Shown here piece after piece: positions 17,790 to 26,446 of a stretch of 64,000 nucleotides of DNA. The notes under the pieces were generated by a model that did no database searches, was not told the origin of the DNA, and worked only from the letters and a program-made list of their open reading frames with translations. The translations under genes were made by a program, and so were the position numbers. How positions within the stretch are numbered: position 1 is the first letter of the stretch; every line of letters begins with the position of its first letter. Source of the stretch: Paenibacillus campinasensis (GTDB lineage: Bacteria; Bacillota; Bacilli; Paenibacillales; Paenibacillaceae); the NCBI RefSeq assembly GCF_002272015.1, contig NZ_NPBY01000044.1, positions 1-64,000 on the forward strand, in the 5' to 3' direction.

Positions 17790-19777
17790 ATCCTCATATC
17801 CACCCCTTTGTATGATTGAGGCGTATACTCCGAGGCCGTGCCTCTTGAAGGAAGCTCGGACGCCATGTCTTGGGCCTCAGGCAGCGGTTCAACCTTCAGG
17901 CTGAGCAACTGGTAGCCGACGGACTCCACCCCTGTGGCAAGGTCTTCCCTCCGCTGTTCAAACAGCTCTGAAGCCCACTCCTGATCATTTCGGATGTTCA
18001 CACTGACGATCCTGTCGACAATCTGCACATCAATCAGCGTCAGACCGAGCGCTTTCATATCGAGGTCAAACAGCAGTCGGCAGTTCGTACTGTCGAGCTC
18101 GCCTTTAGGACCTCTTCGCGACTGGATATGAATCGAAGCGGTCTGCTGACCGTCCGCACCGTGAAGAGGAATAAACATTGTCACCTGGGCAAAAGGTGCG
18201 GTCCGGTCGGTATTCAGAAGCAGCTGCTGTCCTGTCAGATGCTGTACAAGCTGCTGGGCTGCCTCCTTGAGCGCTGGCGGCGTATCGTTCGCCGACACCA
18301 GTTGAAGCAGCAGCCCTTTGATGGTGTCCTGCTGCGCGGCTATCGAACCTGCCTGCGGAGCGACAGCCCCAGGCAGATTCGGTGCTCCCTGCGCAGCTCC
18401 AGCAGGGGCAGCAGCTTGCGGCACAGCCGCTGCTGCCCCCGCGCCTGGCCCTGCGGAGCCGCCAGGCTGGCCTGGGGCTTGGCCGGCTGCCGCTGCCGCA
18501 GGCTGCGCAGCCTGGCCCCCCGCGGCAGCTACGCTAGCCGCGGCCTGGCCAGCGGCGGCAGGCGCCGGCGCATTCGCGGCCCCGGCGCCCGCCGCTCCGG
18601 CCGCGCCTTGGGCGGAACCGCCCGCGGCCGGCCCGCCCCCGGGCAGCGCTTGCGCGTGCTGCCCGGGTTGCGCGGCGCTGCCTGCGGCTCGCGCCGCGTC
18701 CCCCGCGGGGCTGCTGCCAGCCGCCCCGCGCAGGGCCTGCTGCTCGTGCTCCGCACCGAGCAGCTTCAGCAGCCGCCCTACCCACGGCTCGTCAGAGCCG
18801 CGGACAGGCGGCTGCTGAGGCGAAGGGCCTGCGGCCCCTTCGCCCCCCTGTGGCGCCGCCGCAGCTGGCGGCGCGCTCGCGGCCGTCGGCCCTGTGGGCA
18901 GCCCGGCGGCCTGGCCCTGTGCGGCAGCAGCCGAGCCTTGCGCCAGCTGCTGGCCGTTCCAGGGCTGCTGGGCCAGCTCGGTGCGCAGCTGGTGCAGCAA
19001 GCCTTGCAGCTTCACCAGCACCGCCTGCTGGCCCCCGCCCGCCGCCTGGGCAGCGCCGGCTTGGCCTGCTGCTGCGCCCTGCGGCTGCGGAGCCGCATCA
19101 GCGGCCGCCCCCGGGCCCGGAGCCGCCTGAGCGGTCCGGGATGCTCCGGCCGCCTCCCCAGGGCTGCCGGGACTGCTCTGCCCGGTCAGCGCAGCGATCA
19201 GCTGCTGCTCCAGCGATTGCAGCAGCTGATGGAGCGGCGGGCCGAATACGGCCTGATGCAGCCCCCGCACACTCTCCGGTGTGATAGGCAGCCCGCGATG
19301 AAACGCGATCGCTGCCGATTCCAGCCACTCTGCCGCCGGCACCTGCGGCGGCCTGGCTCCCATCATCCCTTGAAACTGGCTTATATTTTCTCGAGTCAAA
19401 GGAACGCCCGCAAGCTGCATCGCCCGAATCATTTCCCGGTTTTCCTTCGTATCCGGCAATCCTGCATACTCAAGCACCTCAGCCATCGAGGAAGGAGACA
19501 GCGGCAGTGCCTGCGATTGACTCAGCGGTTTCAGGACCGCGGTCGCACTTTCTCCGGGCGGCTGAACCTGAAGCAATGCCGTTTCCCCCGCCCGCAGCGG
19601 GGTTTCCAGCTTCGCCTTAACCTGTACGCCCTGAATCTGGACAACCGCCTCCTGACCGTTCTCCGTTACATTCATTACTACACCGCGGACGACTTGGCCG
19701 GGCTTCAATTCCAATGTCTTCGCATCCCCCGGCTTCTGCTCTCCCAACAGTCCTCGAATCAACGATCCGATGTTCAC
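17786..19777 (-). CDS. ylqG: FliK-like protein with long Ala/Gly/Pro/Gln-rich centre, YlqG type
   Basis: Protein of 663 residues. The N-terminal domain (1-185) has an OB-like start (LKPGQVVRGVVMNV). The middle (about 190-480) is low complexity, dominated by Ala, Gly, Pro and Gln, and extremely GC-rich. The C-terminal domain (about 515-640: VTMFIPLHGADGQQTASIHI, CRLLFDLDMKALGLTLIDVQ) resembles the Flg_hook/FliK C-terminal fold. With the FlhB-like gene downstream it mirrors the FliK-FlhB substrate-switch pair of flagella, but no other flagellar gene is near. The start is GTG. The long plus-strand reading frame opposite is a GC artefact. Confidence 0.8.
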   Translation of the reverse strand: MNIGSLIRGLLGEQKPGDAKTLELKPGQVVRGVVMNVTENGQEAVVQIQGVQVKAKLETPLRAGETALLQVQPPGESATAVLKPLSQSQALPLSPSSMAEVLEYAGLPDTKENREMIRAMQLAGVPLTRENISQFQGMMGARPPQVPAAEWLESAAIAFHRGLPITPESVRGLHQAVFGPPLHQLLQSLEQQLIAALTGQSSPGSPGEAAGASRTAQAAPGPGAAADAAPQPQGAAAGQAGAAQAAGGGQQAVLVKLQGLLHQLRTELAQQPWNGQQLAQGSAAAAQGQAAGLPTGPTAASAPPAAAAPQGGEGAAGPSPQQPPVRGSDEPWVGRLLKLLGAEHEQQALRGAAGSSPAGDAARAAGSAAQPGQHAQALPGGGPAAGGSAQGAAGAAGAGAANAPAPAAAGQAAASVAAAGGQAAQPAAAAAGQAPGQPGGSAGPGAGAAAAVPQAAAPAGAAQGAPNLPGAVAPQAGSIAAQQDTIKGLLLQLVSANDTPPALKEAAQQLVQHLTGQQLLLNTDRTAPFAQVTMFIPLHGADGQQTASIHIQSRRGPKGELDSTNCRLLFDLDMKALGLTLIDVQIVDRIVSVNIRNDQEWASELFEQRREDLATGVESVGYQLLSLKVEPLPEAQDMASELPSRGTASEYTPQSYKGVDMRI
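18340..19135 (-). repeat. Low-complexity GC-rich tract coding Ala/Gly/Pro/Gln runs
   Basis: Central part of the FliK-like gene. Codons GCN, GGC, CCN and CAG dominate and short near-repeats (for example AAGQA, GAAGAG) recur. Base composition is far above the neighbours. Confidence 0.75.
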
Positions 19778-19820
19778 CTTATTTGTCCCCCTAATTGTTC
19801 CTTTCCCTTATATATCGGCA

Positions 19821-19850
19821 GCAGCCCGCCTTTTCGCGAGGGCGGGCTGC
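19821..19850 (-). promoter_or_regulatory. Hairpin between rnhB and ylqG-type gene
   Basis: Perfect 10-base-pair GC stem (GCAGCCCGCC with GGCGGGCTGC, 10-base loop) just past the rnhB stop. It lacks a T run, so it may stabilise the 3' end or attenuate read-through rather than end transcription. Confidence 0.5.
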
Positions 19851-19858
19851 AACGAACC

Positions 19859-20476
19859 TTAGAAGAGCGACAATTGCTCGACTTCCATATTTTTCAAAAA
19901 ACTTCGCCGATGAAGCGACGTGGGGCCATGCAAGCTCAGCTTCTCCCGATGCAGTTTGGTGGCATAGCCTTTATGTATTGCAATCCCGTAATCCGGAAAC
20001 CGGGCTTCCCACACTTCTTCACATAACCGATCCCGGGTAACCTTGGCTACAATGGAGGCGGCAGCGATTGATTGACTGTTCGCATCCCCTTTAATGATCG
20101 CCCGCTGCGGCAGATCACAATCCACCTTCTCCGCATCAACCAGAAGAAAATCCGGTCTGGTCGACAGCTGCTCTAGCGCAAGCTTCATCGCAAGCCGGGC
20201 CGCCTGCTTGATATTGATTCTGTCAATCGTCTCCGCATCCACTTGGCCTACCCCAACTGCCAGCGCCTGATCCATGATCTGCTCGTACAAGGCATCCCGC
20301 TTCTTCGCGCTCAGTTTCTTGGAATCGTTGATTCCTTCTATCTCCAGCCCCTGCGGCAAAATAACCGCAGCGGCGACCACGTCGCCGAACAGACAGCCCC
20401 GTCCCACCTCGTCAATGCCAGCGATATGCACGTAACGCTCCCATAATTCCCGCTCATACATCAATAAATCCGTCAT
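19859..20476 (-). CDS. rnhB: Ribonuclease HII
   Basis: Endonuclease that cuts the RNA strand of RNA-DNA hybrids and at single ribonucleotides in DNA. The catalytic DEDD set is visible: AGIDEVGRGCLFGDVVAAAV with Asp and Glu, FLLVDAEKVD, and IAAASIVAKVTRD. The usual GPLAGPV segment reads GCLFGDV here, a mild departure next to, not in, the catalytic residues. Length 205 is normal. GGGAG precedes the ATG. It heads the rnhB-ylqG-ylqH-yraN run. In B. subtilis rbgA precedes it directly; here 12.5 kb of accessory genes intervene. Confidence 0.96.
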   Translation of the reverse strand: MTDLLMYERELWERYVHIAGIDEVGRGCLFGDVVAAAVILPQGLEIEGINDSKKLSAKKRDALYEQIMDQALAVGVGQVDAETIDRINIKQAARLAMKLALEQLSTRPDFLLVDAEKVDCDLPQRAIIKGDANSQSIAAASIVAKVTRDRLCEEVWEARFPDYGIAIHKGYATKLHREKLSLHGPTSLHRRSFLKNMEVEQLSLF

Positions 20477-20706
20477 CGATTCTCTCCCTGTCCTTCGCTA
20501 TGCCGGATTGATCATCTCACGAACTTATATCCTTCATGACAACAAACCGCACCAGATGATATGATTCTATAAAATAGAAAACCCCTCTTGTCCCGTAATG
20601 GATTGAACAAAGTAGCTTCAACTTACATGGAGTTTCATATAATATAGATTATCATATCTTATTCCCGATCGTCACGCTAAGATCATTAGGAGAGTCCCCG
20701 TCCGAA

Positions 20707-21105
20707 TCACTGTATGGCTATGTAAATCTCAACTCCTCCACGGGAATCATATTTCTCATAATCGTAGGTATACGCTCTATTCAAGGTGCCTGAATCCTCA
20801 CGTTCCCATATCTTTTTCCAGGTGTTTATAACCCCTTGTTCTTCTGATGGGTCCACGTTAAAGATTTCATATGCTGCGTTATCCGGTATTTCCAGTGCAG
20901 GTTCGCTGTTGCTATCTTCTATAGCAATGCTTAATGTATAGTCACCTTTATAGTCGCTCTCGTAATCGTGATAGACGCCATAGATGATCGTCTCTGGATC
21001 CGTCAGACGATTAGAAGCCTCCTTCCACAGCTCCGTAATCTTCGGTATCAAATCAGGATCATTGAAATTATTTGTTCGCACACGATTGATAATGGCCAGT
21101 TTCAT
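20707..21105 (-). CDS. GyrI-like / AraC effector-binding-domain protein
   Basis: Stand-alone small-molecule-binding protein of 132 residues. The pattern of the GyrI/SOUL-like ligand-binding fold is seen: N-terminal RVRTNNFND, ITELWKEASN, IIYGVYHDYESDYKGDYTLSIA, YEIFNVDPSEE, INTWKKIWERED and a C-terminal acidic YDYEKYD followed by VEIYIAI. No DNA-binding domain is attached. Integron-cassette and YdeE-like relatives bind drugs or other hydrophobic cations. The ATG at 21105 follows GGAGGGAAGGAA; the ATG 24 bases upstream has no such site. It is monocistronic, with its own promoter. Confidence 0.8.
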   Translation of the reverse strand: MKLAIINRVRTNNFNDPDLIPKITELWKEASNRLTDPETIIYGVYHDYESDYKGDYTLSIAIEDSNSEPALEIPDNAAYEIFNVDPSEEQGVINTWKKIWEREDSGTLNRAYTYDYEKYDSRGGVEIYIAIQ

Positions 21106-21451
21106 ATATTTCCTTCCCTCCAAAACCAAATGTATTCAAAAGACTTCACCGCAAGCTTGCGAATGTTTGTTCGCATATATTATATCAGGAATTTTAAAGT
21201 ATATCAATTTGGGCTCAGGACCAAAATCTGTGCTTGACTAAATAAATGATGACTGAGATGAGTGTTTGTTGTCTCTCCATACACTTTTCACGGGTGATCC
21301 CTTTAGTTCAGGAAGCTACCTGATCAAACGGGATCATCATACAAAGCCTCCGGACAGCTAGTTCGTACTCCAGGCCATGATCGGTTGCAGGCTTGACTGT
21401 CAAGCACCGATGATTAGGCCCGAGCCTCGATTTTGAATCTATTCAACAACA
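21106..21451. other. Intergenic region upstream of the GyrI-like gene
   Basis: No gene seen. It holds the promoter and inverted repeat listed separately, and a hairpin at 21380-21411 (ATCGGT and GCTTGA pairing with TCAAGC and ACCGAT) of unknown role. Confidence 0.4.
21159..21207 (-). promoter_or_regulatory. Sigma-A promoter and inverted repeat for the GyrI-like gene
   Basis: TTGATA (21202-21207) and TATAAT (21179-21184), 17 bases apart on the minus strand. The inverted repeat GCGAAcaaacaTTCGC (21159-21174) overlaps the expected transcription start and is a candidate operator. Confidence 0.7.
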
Positions 21452-21482
21452 AAAAAGACCGCCGAGTGAATTCTGCGGTCTT
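21451..21482 (-). terminator. Terminator of the fructan operon
   Basis: AAGACCGC pairs with GCGGTCTT, followed on the minus strand by TTTTTTG. It lies about 70 bases past the levanase stop. Confidence 0.8.
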
Positions 21483-21551
21483 GTCAAACCAATCCTTAAC
21501 CAATCCCATCTCTTACGTCATATCCTTGAAGCATACAATAAGAAGTTTAAC

Positions 21552-24500
21552 TTATTCCATAAGCTGAAGATCAACCCCGGGCGTCAGTCTCCAGGATTGA
21601 CGCGGCTGATCGGGCGATGGCTCTCCCAGCTGAAGCTTTATCCCGTCCTCGGATATCTCCAGCACCCTGTCGTTGTGTGCCGAGACAATGGTTACGGTCC
21701 CGTCTCCCCTGTCCTCCAGCCGCCAACGTTGATTGTCATAGCCAAGATAATCGTACAGCTGCAGCCGATCTTGTCCCGTATCCAGATCCAGCGCCTTGCC
21801 TTCCTTCGTCCGGATCGAATACATTCCTTTCCCGTCAGGAACAAGCACCCATCGCTGTCTGATAGAACCGTCCGGGTCTTGGATCGTCACCAGATCCCCG
21901 TTTCGTGATGACTCGGCATGAAGAGCTTTGTCTATGCCCGCGTTCACGAACTGGGTTTCCATCAGATTCGCATCCGAAATGTCACGAACATAAGCGTTTT
22001 GGAACAATGCCTGCCCCCCGAACACATGGAGCCCAAAGCTACCTTCGGCAAATGTACCGTCCATCAGATCCACGACCTTCTCTCCGTTAACATCAATCCT
22101 AAGATGCGGCCCACGAGCTTCAATTTTGATACGATATTCCGTTTCCGCATTGAGGAAGCGCGGCATTCGGGCCAATACCTGACGCTCCTCAAACCGGCCG
22201 TCCACTTTATAGAAGAGGCGAAAGGCGTTCATGTTCGGGTCCAGATTGAAGTAGTATCCGCTTCTCCCGTCAGGGCTGGCACGAAACAAAATCGATCCGG
22301 CGCCGCCCTGTCTCCCCAGCCTCATATCAGTCTCATAGATGAAGTCCCCCGCCTTTTCATCGGCCATATAGACGGTATCTGCCGTGTGACTGCCTCGTAG
22401 ACCAAGCGGCGTAACCATCCACCTTGCAGACGAGCGGTCCGGCCTCCACCCGCTCAGATTCGTCTCAAACACGCCATCAGCCACGCTTATCGGCATGCTT
22501 GAAGATGCCTTCCCGCTTGGAGTGGCGGCTGTGATGAGCGCTTCCCCCGCTTCCTCGGCCCTCACTATTGCACGTCCGCCATTGACGGACATAATCTTGA
22601 CGATGTCCGGACGGCTGGATGTCCAAACCATCGGCTTCTCTCCGCGGCCGGGACCGTGTACATAAACGGCTCCAAGCTCAGTCGTCTGCCCCTTTGACAG
22701 TTCCAGTTCCTTGTGGTCCATGATCATATAGGCTGAAGAAGCCCGGTCACACGCTCTCCATACGGAGGCTAGCTCATACACTTTTAAAGACACGATCTTG
22801 ACACGGCCTTCCCGGACATAAAAGCTCATCCCTCGTTGGGACGGTTCTGGGAAAATCACGTTGGAAAATACGACCCTGCCGTCATTGCCAAAGGCTTCAA
22901 CTGAACCCTCATCCACAAATATCCGCAGACGAACTCGGTTATTCTCTGGATAAAGCCTGGTTTCGTGAACCGTAGTGAATCGGTCTGAGAAATCCGTCAC
23001 CCCGGAAGCGGATCGATCCATAAACATCTGTTGCGCGTCTGCGCTGTAGCCGACAACCGTTCTTCTGCCGCCCCCCTCACGCAGACCAAAGCCGAATTCC
23101 GATGCTCCGCCATTTGCCGGAAGCTCTATCTCAGCTTCAATTTCATATGCGCCGGATCCGAGTCCTTTCAAGATATTCTCACTGGACTCCGTAATCCCGC
23201 GATTTGCCGCTTCCAGCACGGGAATGCGCAGTGAGGCCAACTCGGCGATTGGCGCTTGATACATTCGAATCCCTTCATCCGTCAGACGCAGCGACACTTC
23301 CCGCGGGATCGACAGCTGTCCTGACCAGCCTGCAGTCGGAAAGCTGAAGGGATAATCCCAGTTGGTCATCCACGCCAGCATAATTCGGCGCCCGTCCGGC
23401 ATGTCGGAAAAGGACATGGAGGCGTAAAACTCTTTGCCCCAGTCCGTCTTCAGCACATGTCCGGGCGGATGATCGTTGATGAATTTGCCGTCCGCGGTCA
23501 GTTCACCGATAAAATATTCCGCATCCGAGCCGTCTGTTTTCGGGTGGGCGCCCGTGCTGATCATCAGCACCCACTTGTGCTCCTCTGTACCTTCCACCGG
23601 CAGCTGGAACAGGTCCGGGCACTCCCATACGCCGCCGCGAATATAGTTGCCATAACCGAATTGATCGGTCAGCGTCCAATCCAGTAAATTTTCCGAAGTA
23701 AAAAAGCGAATGTGATCTCCCCCGGATACCACCATGACCCACCGTTTGTTCGCCTCATCCCTGACCACCTTCGGATCCCGGAAATCCCAGCCTCCCGGTT
23801 CTTCGTCGCTGCGCCCCGGGTTTTCGATGAGGACGGGACGCTCTGTGGAATACTCCCAGGTTCGGCCCCGGTCGAGACTATAAGCCAGACCGATTTTCTG
23901 GTTGCCGCCCGGAAGATCCAGGTTGTAGGAAGTATAGTACGCAATCAGTCCCTTGCCGCCGACATCGCCGAATAGGCCGGACGCATTCGTTGTATCGGCC
24001 ACAGCCGATCCGGACCACACATGTCCGAGATCATTCCACGGCAGGGCGATCGGAAGCTGCTTCCAGTGCACCAGGTCACGGCTGACAGCGTGAGCCCACT
24101 GTCCCCCATCCTGATGAAAAAGATGGTACTCCCCTTCGAAATAAACCAGGCCGTTCGGATCGCTGGCAGAACCTCGAATCGGGCTGTAATGATACTGCGG
24201 CCTGTATTTTTCCGTATAGTAGTCCTCCATATCCACGGTGTACACGTCCTGGAAATAAGCAGTGCCGGCATATACTTTCAGTCCATGATATCCGCTTGTG
24301 AAAGTCCCGTCCTCCACATCTATGGCTGCCGGGGCATAGCCGTCCAGTAAGACTTGAATTCGCTGGCCCTCCGCCCTGACTTCAAGATGATGCTTGCTTG
24401 TTGGCAAGCTGGGATAGCTAGGCTCGGAGACAGCAAGAATCGAACCGTCGGATTTCCGCAGCTCTACGCGCACCCTGCCGTCCTCCTTCGTAAGCAGCAC

Positions 24501-25469
24501 CTCATATCCCGCCTCGGCCCGTTCATTCATCCGAAATATTAAACCGGCTTTGGACATCTCCTCCAGTATTACATTCCCTTCATATATAACATTTGATGAA
24601 TGGTTTTCATAAAGCTTCAGCGCAGGTTTACCGTCGCCGGAGGCTGATCCTTTAAGTCCTTTTAGATCGGGCTGCCAGCTTCCTTCAGCAACGAGTTCTA
24701 CCTCTACATTCCCCAACAGGTCGCTGACTCTTATATTCTGAAACAGCGCTGACCCGTTCCCTGTGCGAAGACCGAGGCGGCCAGTCGCAAATGAGGCATC
24801 ATGAACTTCAAGCACAGGCTCATAGGCCGTACCCCAATACACCTTAAGGTCAGCGCCCTCAGCCTTTACTTTCAGATGGTAAATCTCCCCTTCCTTGAAC
24901 TCAACCCGCTTCTCGGACAGCACCTGATCGCTGCCGCTTCGGGAAGTCATCAATTGCAGCAAGCTATCCCTGGAAGATAACTGCAGGATATAGGAAAGCT
25001 CCGTCTCTTCAACAGATCGAAAGATCAGTGCGGCATCTGTGTGTCGGTCCTTGATCTGTACGTCCGCTTCATAAATAAAATCGCTGGACTCGGTGTCGGA
25101 TAGCACTCGAACCTGCTGTCCAGGCTCGGCGGTGACCCGCAGTCCTTGCTCCGTTTCCTCCATCCTTCCCTGGCCCCGGAGCTGCCATCCGGATAAATTG
25201 GTATGGACTGGGCTTCCCATTTTAGATACCTCCTCCTTCTTTCCCTCCGCCGCCGCTTGAGGCACGTTCTGCTTGTCCCCTGTCAGATGATGAACGGGGA
25301 AACCGTTTAGCAATACGGAAATGCAAATCAAGGTATACACCAGCCCTAAACCTATTTTGACTCGGCCGTTTTTCAACCTTCTCACGCTCCAATCCGAGAT
25401 ATCATCGTAACCGCTTTCAAGTTTCGTTCCACAGTTCCGCTTTCGGGACTCCTGCCCTATATCCCGCAC
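21552..25469 (-). CDS. Multidomain GH32 levanase/exo-fructanase, surface or secreted
   Basis: Large fructan hydrolase of 1305 residues. An N-terminal hydrophobic segment (about 40-57) after a basic stretch is a signal peptide or membrane anchor. Two concanavalin-like (LamG/DUF1080-type) domains follow (about 90-250 and 260-410), then the GH32 five-blade propeller and beta sandwich (about 420-890), a bacterial Ig-like domain (about 915-1000), a third concanavalin-like domain (about 1000-1160) and a ricin-type beta-trefoil lectin (about 1165-1300). Catalytic residues are in place: nucleophile Asp437 in SASDPNG, Asp565 in WDFRDPKV, acid/base Glu616 in WECPDLF. The usual WMN before DPNG is SAS. 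The start is GTG with no clear ribosome binding site; a GTG 84 bases inside is an alternative. It is the last gene of the fructan operon. Confidence 0.92.
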   Translation of the reverse strand: MRDIGQESRKRNCGTKLESGYDDISDWSVRRLKNGRVKIGLGLVYTLICISVLLNGFPVHHLTGDKQNVPQAAAEGKKEEVSKMGSPVHTNLSGWQLRGQGRMEETEQGLRVTAEPGQQVRVLSDTESSDFIYEADVQIKDRHTDAALIFRSVEETELSYILQLSSRDSLLQLMTSRSGSDQVLSEKRVEFKEGEIYHLKVKAEGADLKVYWGTAYEPVLEVHDASFATGRLGLRTGNGSALFQNIRVSDLLGNVEVELVAEGSWQPDLKGLKGSASGDGKPALKLYENHSSNVIYEGNVILEEMSKAGLIFRMNERAEAGYEVLLTKEDGRVRVELRKSDGSILAVSEPSYPSLPTSKHHLEVRAEGQRIQVLLDGYAPAAIDVEDGTFTSGYHGLKVYAGTAYFQDVYTVDMEDYYTEKYRPQYHYSPIRGSASDPNGLVYFEGEYHLFHQDGGQWAHAVSRDLVHWKQLPIALPWNDLGHVWSGSAVADTTNASGLFGDVGGKGLIAYYTSYNLDLPGGNQKIGLAYSLDRGRTWEYSTERPVLIENPGRSDEEPGGWDFRDPKVVRDEANKRWVMVVSGGDHIRFFTSENLLDWTLTDQFGYGNYIRGGVWECPDLFQLPVEGTEEHKWVLMISTGAHPKTDGSDAEYFIGELTADGKFINDHPPGHVLKTDWGKEFYASMSFSDMPDGRRIMLAWMTNWDYPFSFPTAGWSGQLSIPREVSLRLTDEGIRMYQAPIAELASLRIPVLEAANRGITESSENILKGLGSGAYEIEAEIELPANGGASEFGFGLREGGGRRTVVGYSADAQQMFMDRSASGVTDFSDRFTTVHETRLYPENNRVRLRIFVDEGSVEAFGNDGRVVFSNVIFPEPSQRGMSFYVREGRVKIVSLKVYELASVWRACDRASSAYMIMDHKELELSKGQTTELGAVYVHGPGRGEKPMVWTSSRPDIVKIMSVNGGRAIVRAEEAGEALITAATPSGKASSSMPISVADGVFETNLSGWRPDRSSARWMVTPLGLRGSHTADTVYMADEKAGDFIYETDMRLGRQGGAGSILFRASPDGRSGYYFNLDPNMNAFRLFYKVDGRFEERQVLARMPRFLNAETEYRIKIEARGPHLRIDVNGEKVVDLMDGTFAEGSFGLHVFGGQALFQNAYVRDISDANLMETQFVNAGIDKALHAESSRNGDLVTIQDPDGSIRQRWVLVPDGKGMYSIRTKEGKALDLDTGQDRLQLYDYLGYDNQRWRLEDRGDGTVTIVSAHNDRVLEISEDGIKLQLGEPSPDQPRQSWRLTPGVDLQLME

Positions 25470-25529
25470 CGAACAGCCGAGCCGCTTAAGCGGCCGGCTA
25501 TCGGCACTATCTCCTTCCCGGTTTACATT

Positions 25530-26420
25530 TCAGGGGAGCGCCTTCGACTTCTTCCAAGCTTCAAGGCCAAGCGCCAGCGCTCCGTACAACCCTGCTTCGG
25601 CTCCAAGAGCTGGAGGAACGATGTAGTTATCCATATCCTCAAGCAGCGCTTCAGCCTGGACATATCCGTTCAAGTAACGACAAACTTCCTTGCGGACCAT
25701 GGGGAATAACTGGGATTGCTGCATCACGCCGCCCCCAAGAATGACTTTTTGGGGCGACAGCATCAGAATTGTTCCGCTTACCGCCTGGGCAATGTAGTGG
25801 GCCTCCATCGCCCAGGCCGGATGATCTGCGGGAAGCTCGCTTCCTTTCCTCTTCCATCTAGCTTCAATAGCCGGCCCGGACGCCATTCCCTCCAGGCATT
25901 CTTGGTGAAACGGGCATACACCTGAAAAATCGTCTTCCGGCAAACGCCGAATCGGCACATGACCTCCTTCAGGATGAACCATGCCGTGAATGAGCCGCCC
26001 TTCGGCATAAACACCTGCTCCGACCCCGGTTCCAACGGTATAGTATACACAGCTGTCCAAGCCTTTTGCCGCTCCCCAGGCCGCTTCCCCGAACGCCGCC
26101 GCGTTCACATCCGTATCCCAGCCGTAGGGAACTTCGTAATGGCTCCTCAGCGTATCGAGGAACGGATACTGGGCCCAGCCAGCCTTCGGAGTCGTTGTGA
26201 TATATCCATACGTCGAACTGTCAGGTCTGAGATCGAGAGGGCCGAATGCCCCGATTCCGATGGCATCCACCTGGTGCGACTCAAAATAGGAGATGACCCG
26301 AAACATGGTTTGCTCAGGCAGTTCGGTGGGAAAATGGATGCGGTCCTCTATCACCCCATGCTCATTTCCGATTCCACACACGAATTTGGTGCCACCCGCT
26401 TCAATTGCTCCAATACGCAT
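25530..26420 (-). CDS. Fructokinase, ROK family
   Basis: ATP-dependent sugar kinase of the ROK family, subgroup that phosphorylates fructose (GmuE/YdhR type). The N-terminal phosphate motif IGAIEAGGTKFVCGIG, the ROK signature GVGAGVYAEGRLIHGMVHPEGGH and the zinc site His plus Cys (GGHVPI, CPFHQEC) are clear. Length 296. It sits between the two GH32 genes, so its job is to trap fructose released inside the cell as fructose 6-phosphate. The substrate is inferred from family and context. Confidence 0.93.
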   Translation of the reverse strand: MRIGAIEAGGTKFVCGIGNEHGVIEDRIHFPTELPEQTMFRVISYFESHQVDAIGIGAFGPLDLRPDSSTYGYITTTPKAGWAQYPFLDTLRSHYEVPYGWDTDVNAAAFGEAAWGAAKGLDSCVYYTVGTGVGAGVYAEGRLIHGMVHPEGGHVPIRRLPEDDFSGVCPFHQECLEGMASGPAIEARWKRKGSELPADHPAWAMEAHYIAQAVSGTILMLSPQKVILGGGVMQQSQLFPMVRKEVCRYLNGYVQAEALLEDMDNYIVPPALGAEAGLYGALALGLEAWKKSKALP

Positions 26421-26446
26421 ATCTCTGCCCCTTCCTTACCTGCAAG

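Noticed and set aside
17484..19777. A type III secretion or flagellar operon
   Set aside because: Only FliK-like and FlhB-C-like genes are present; no export gate, rod, hook or ring genes are in the window.
18128..20026. Long plus-strand frame of 632 codons opposite the FliK-like gene
   Set aside because: It lies antisense to a supported gene, owes its length to GC-rich codons without stops, is full of Arg and Leu runs, and has no ribosome binding site or family match.
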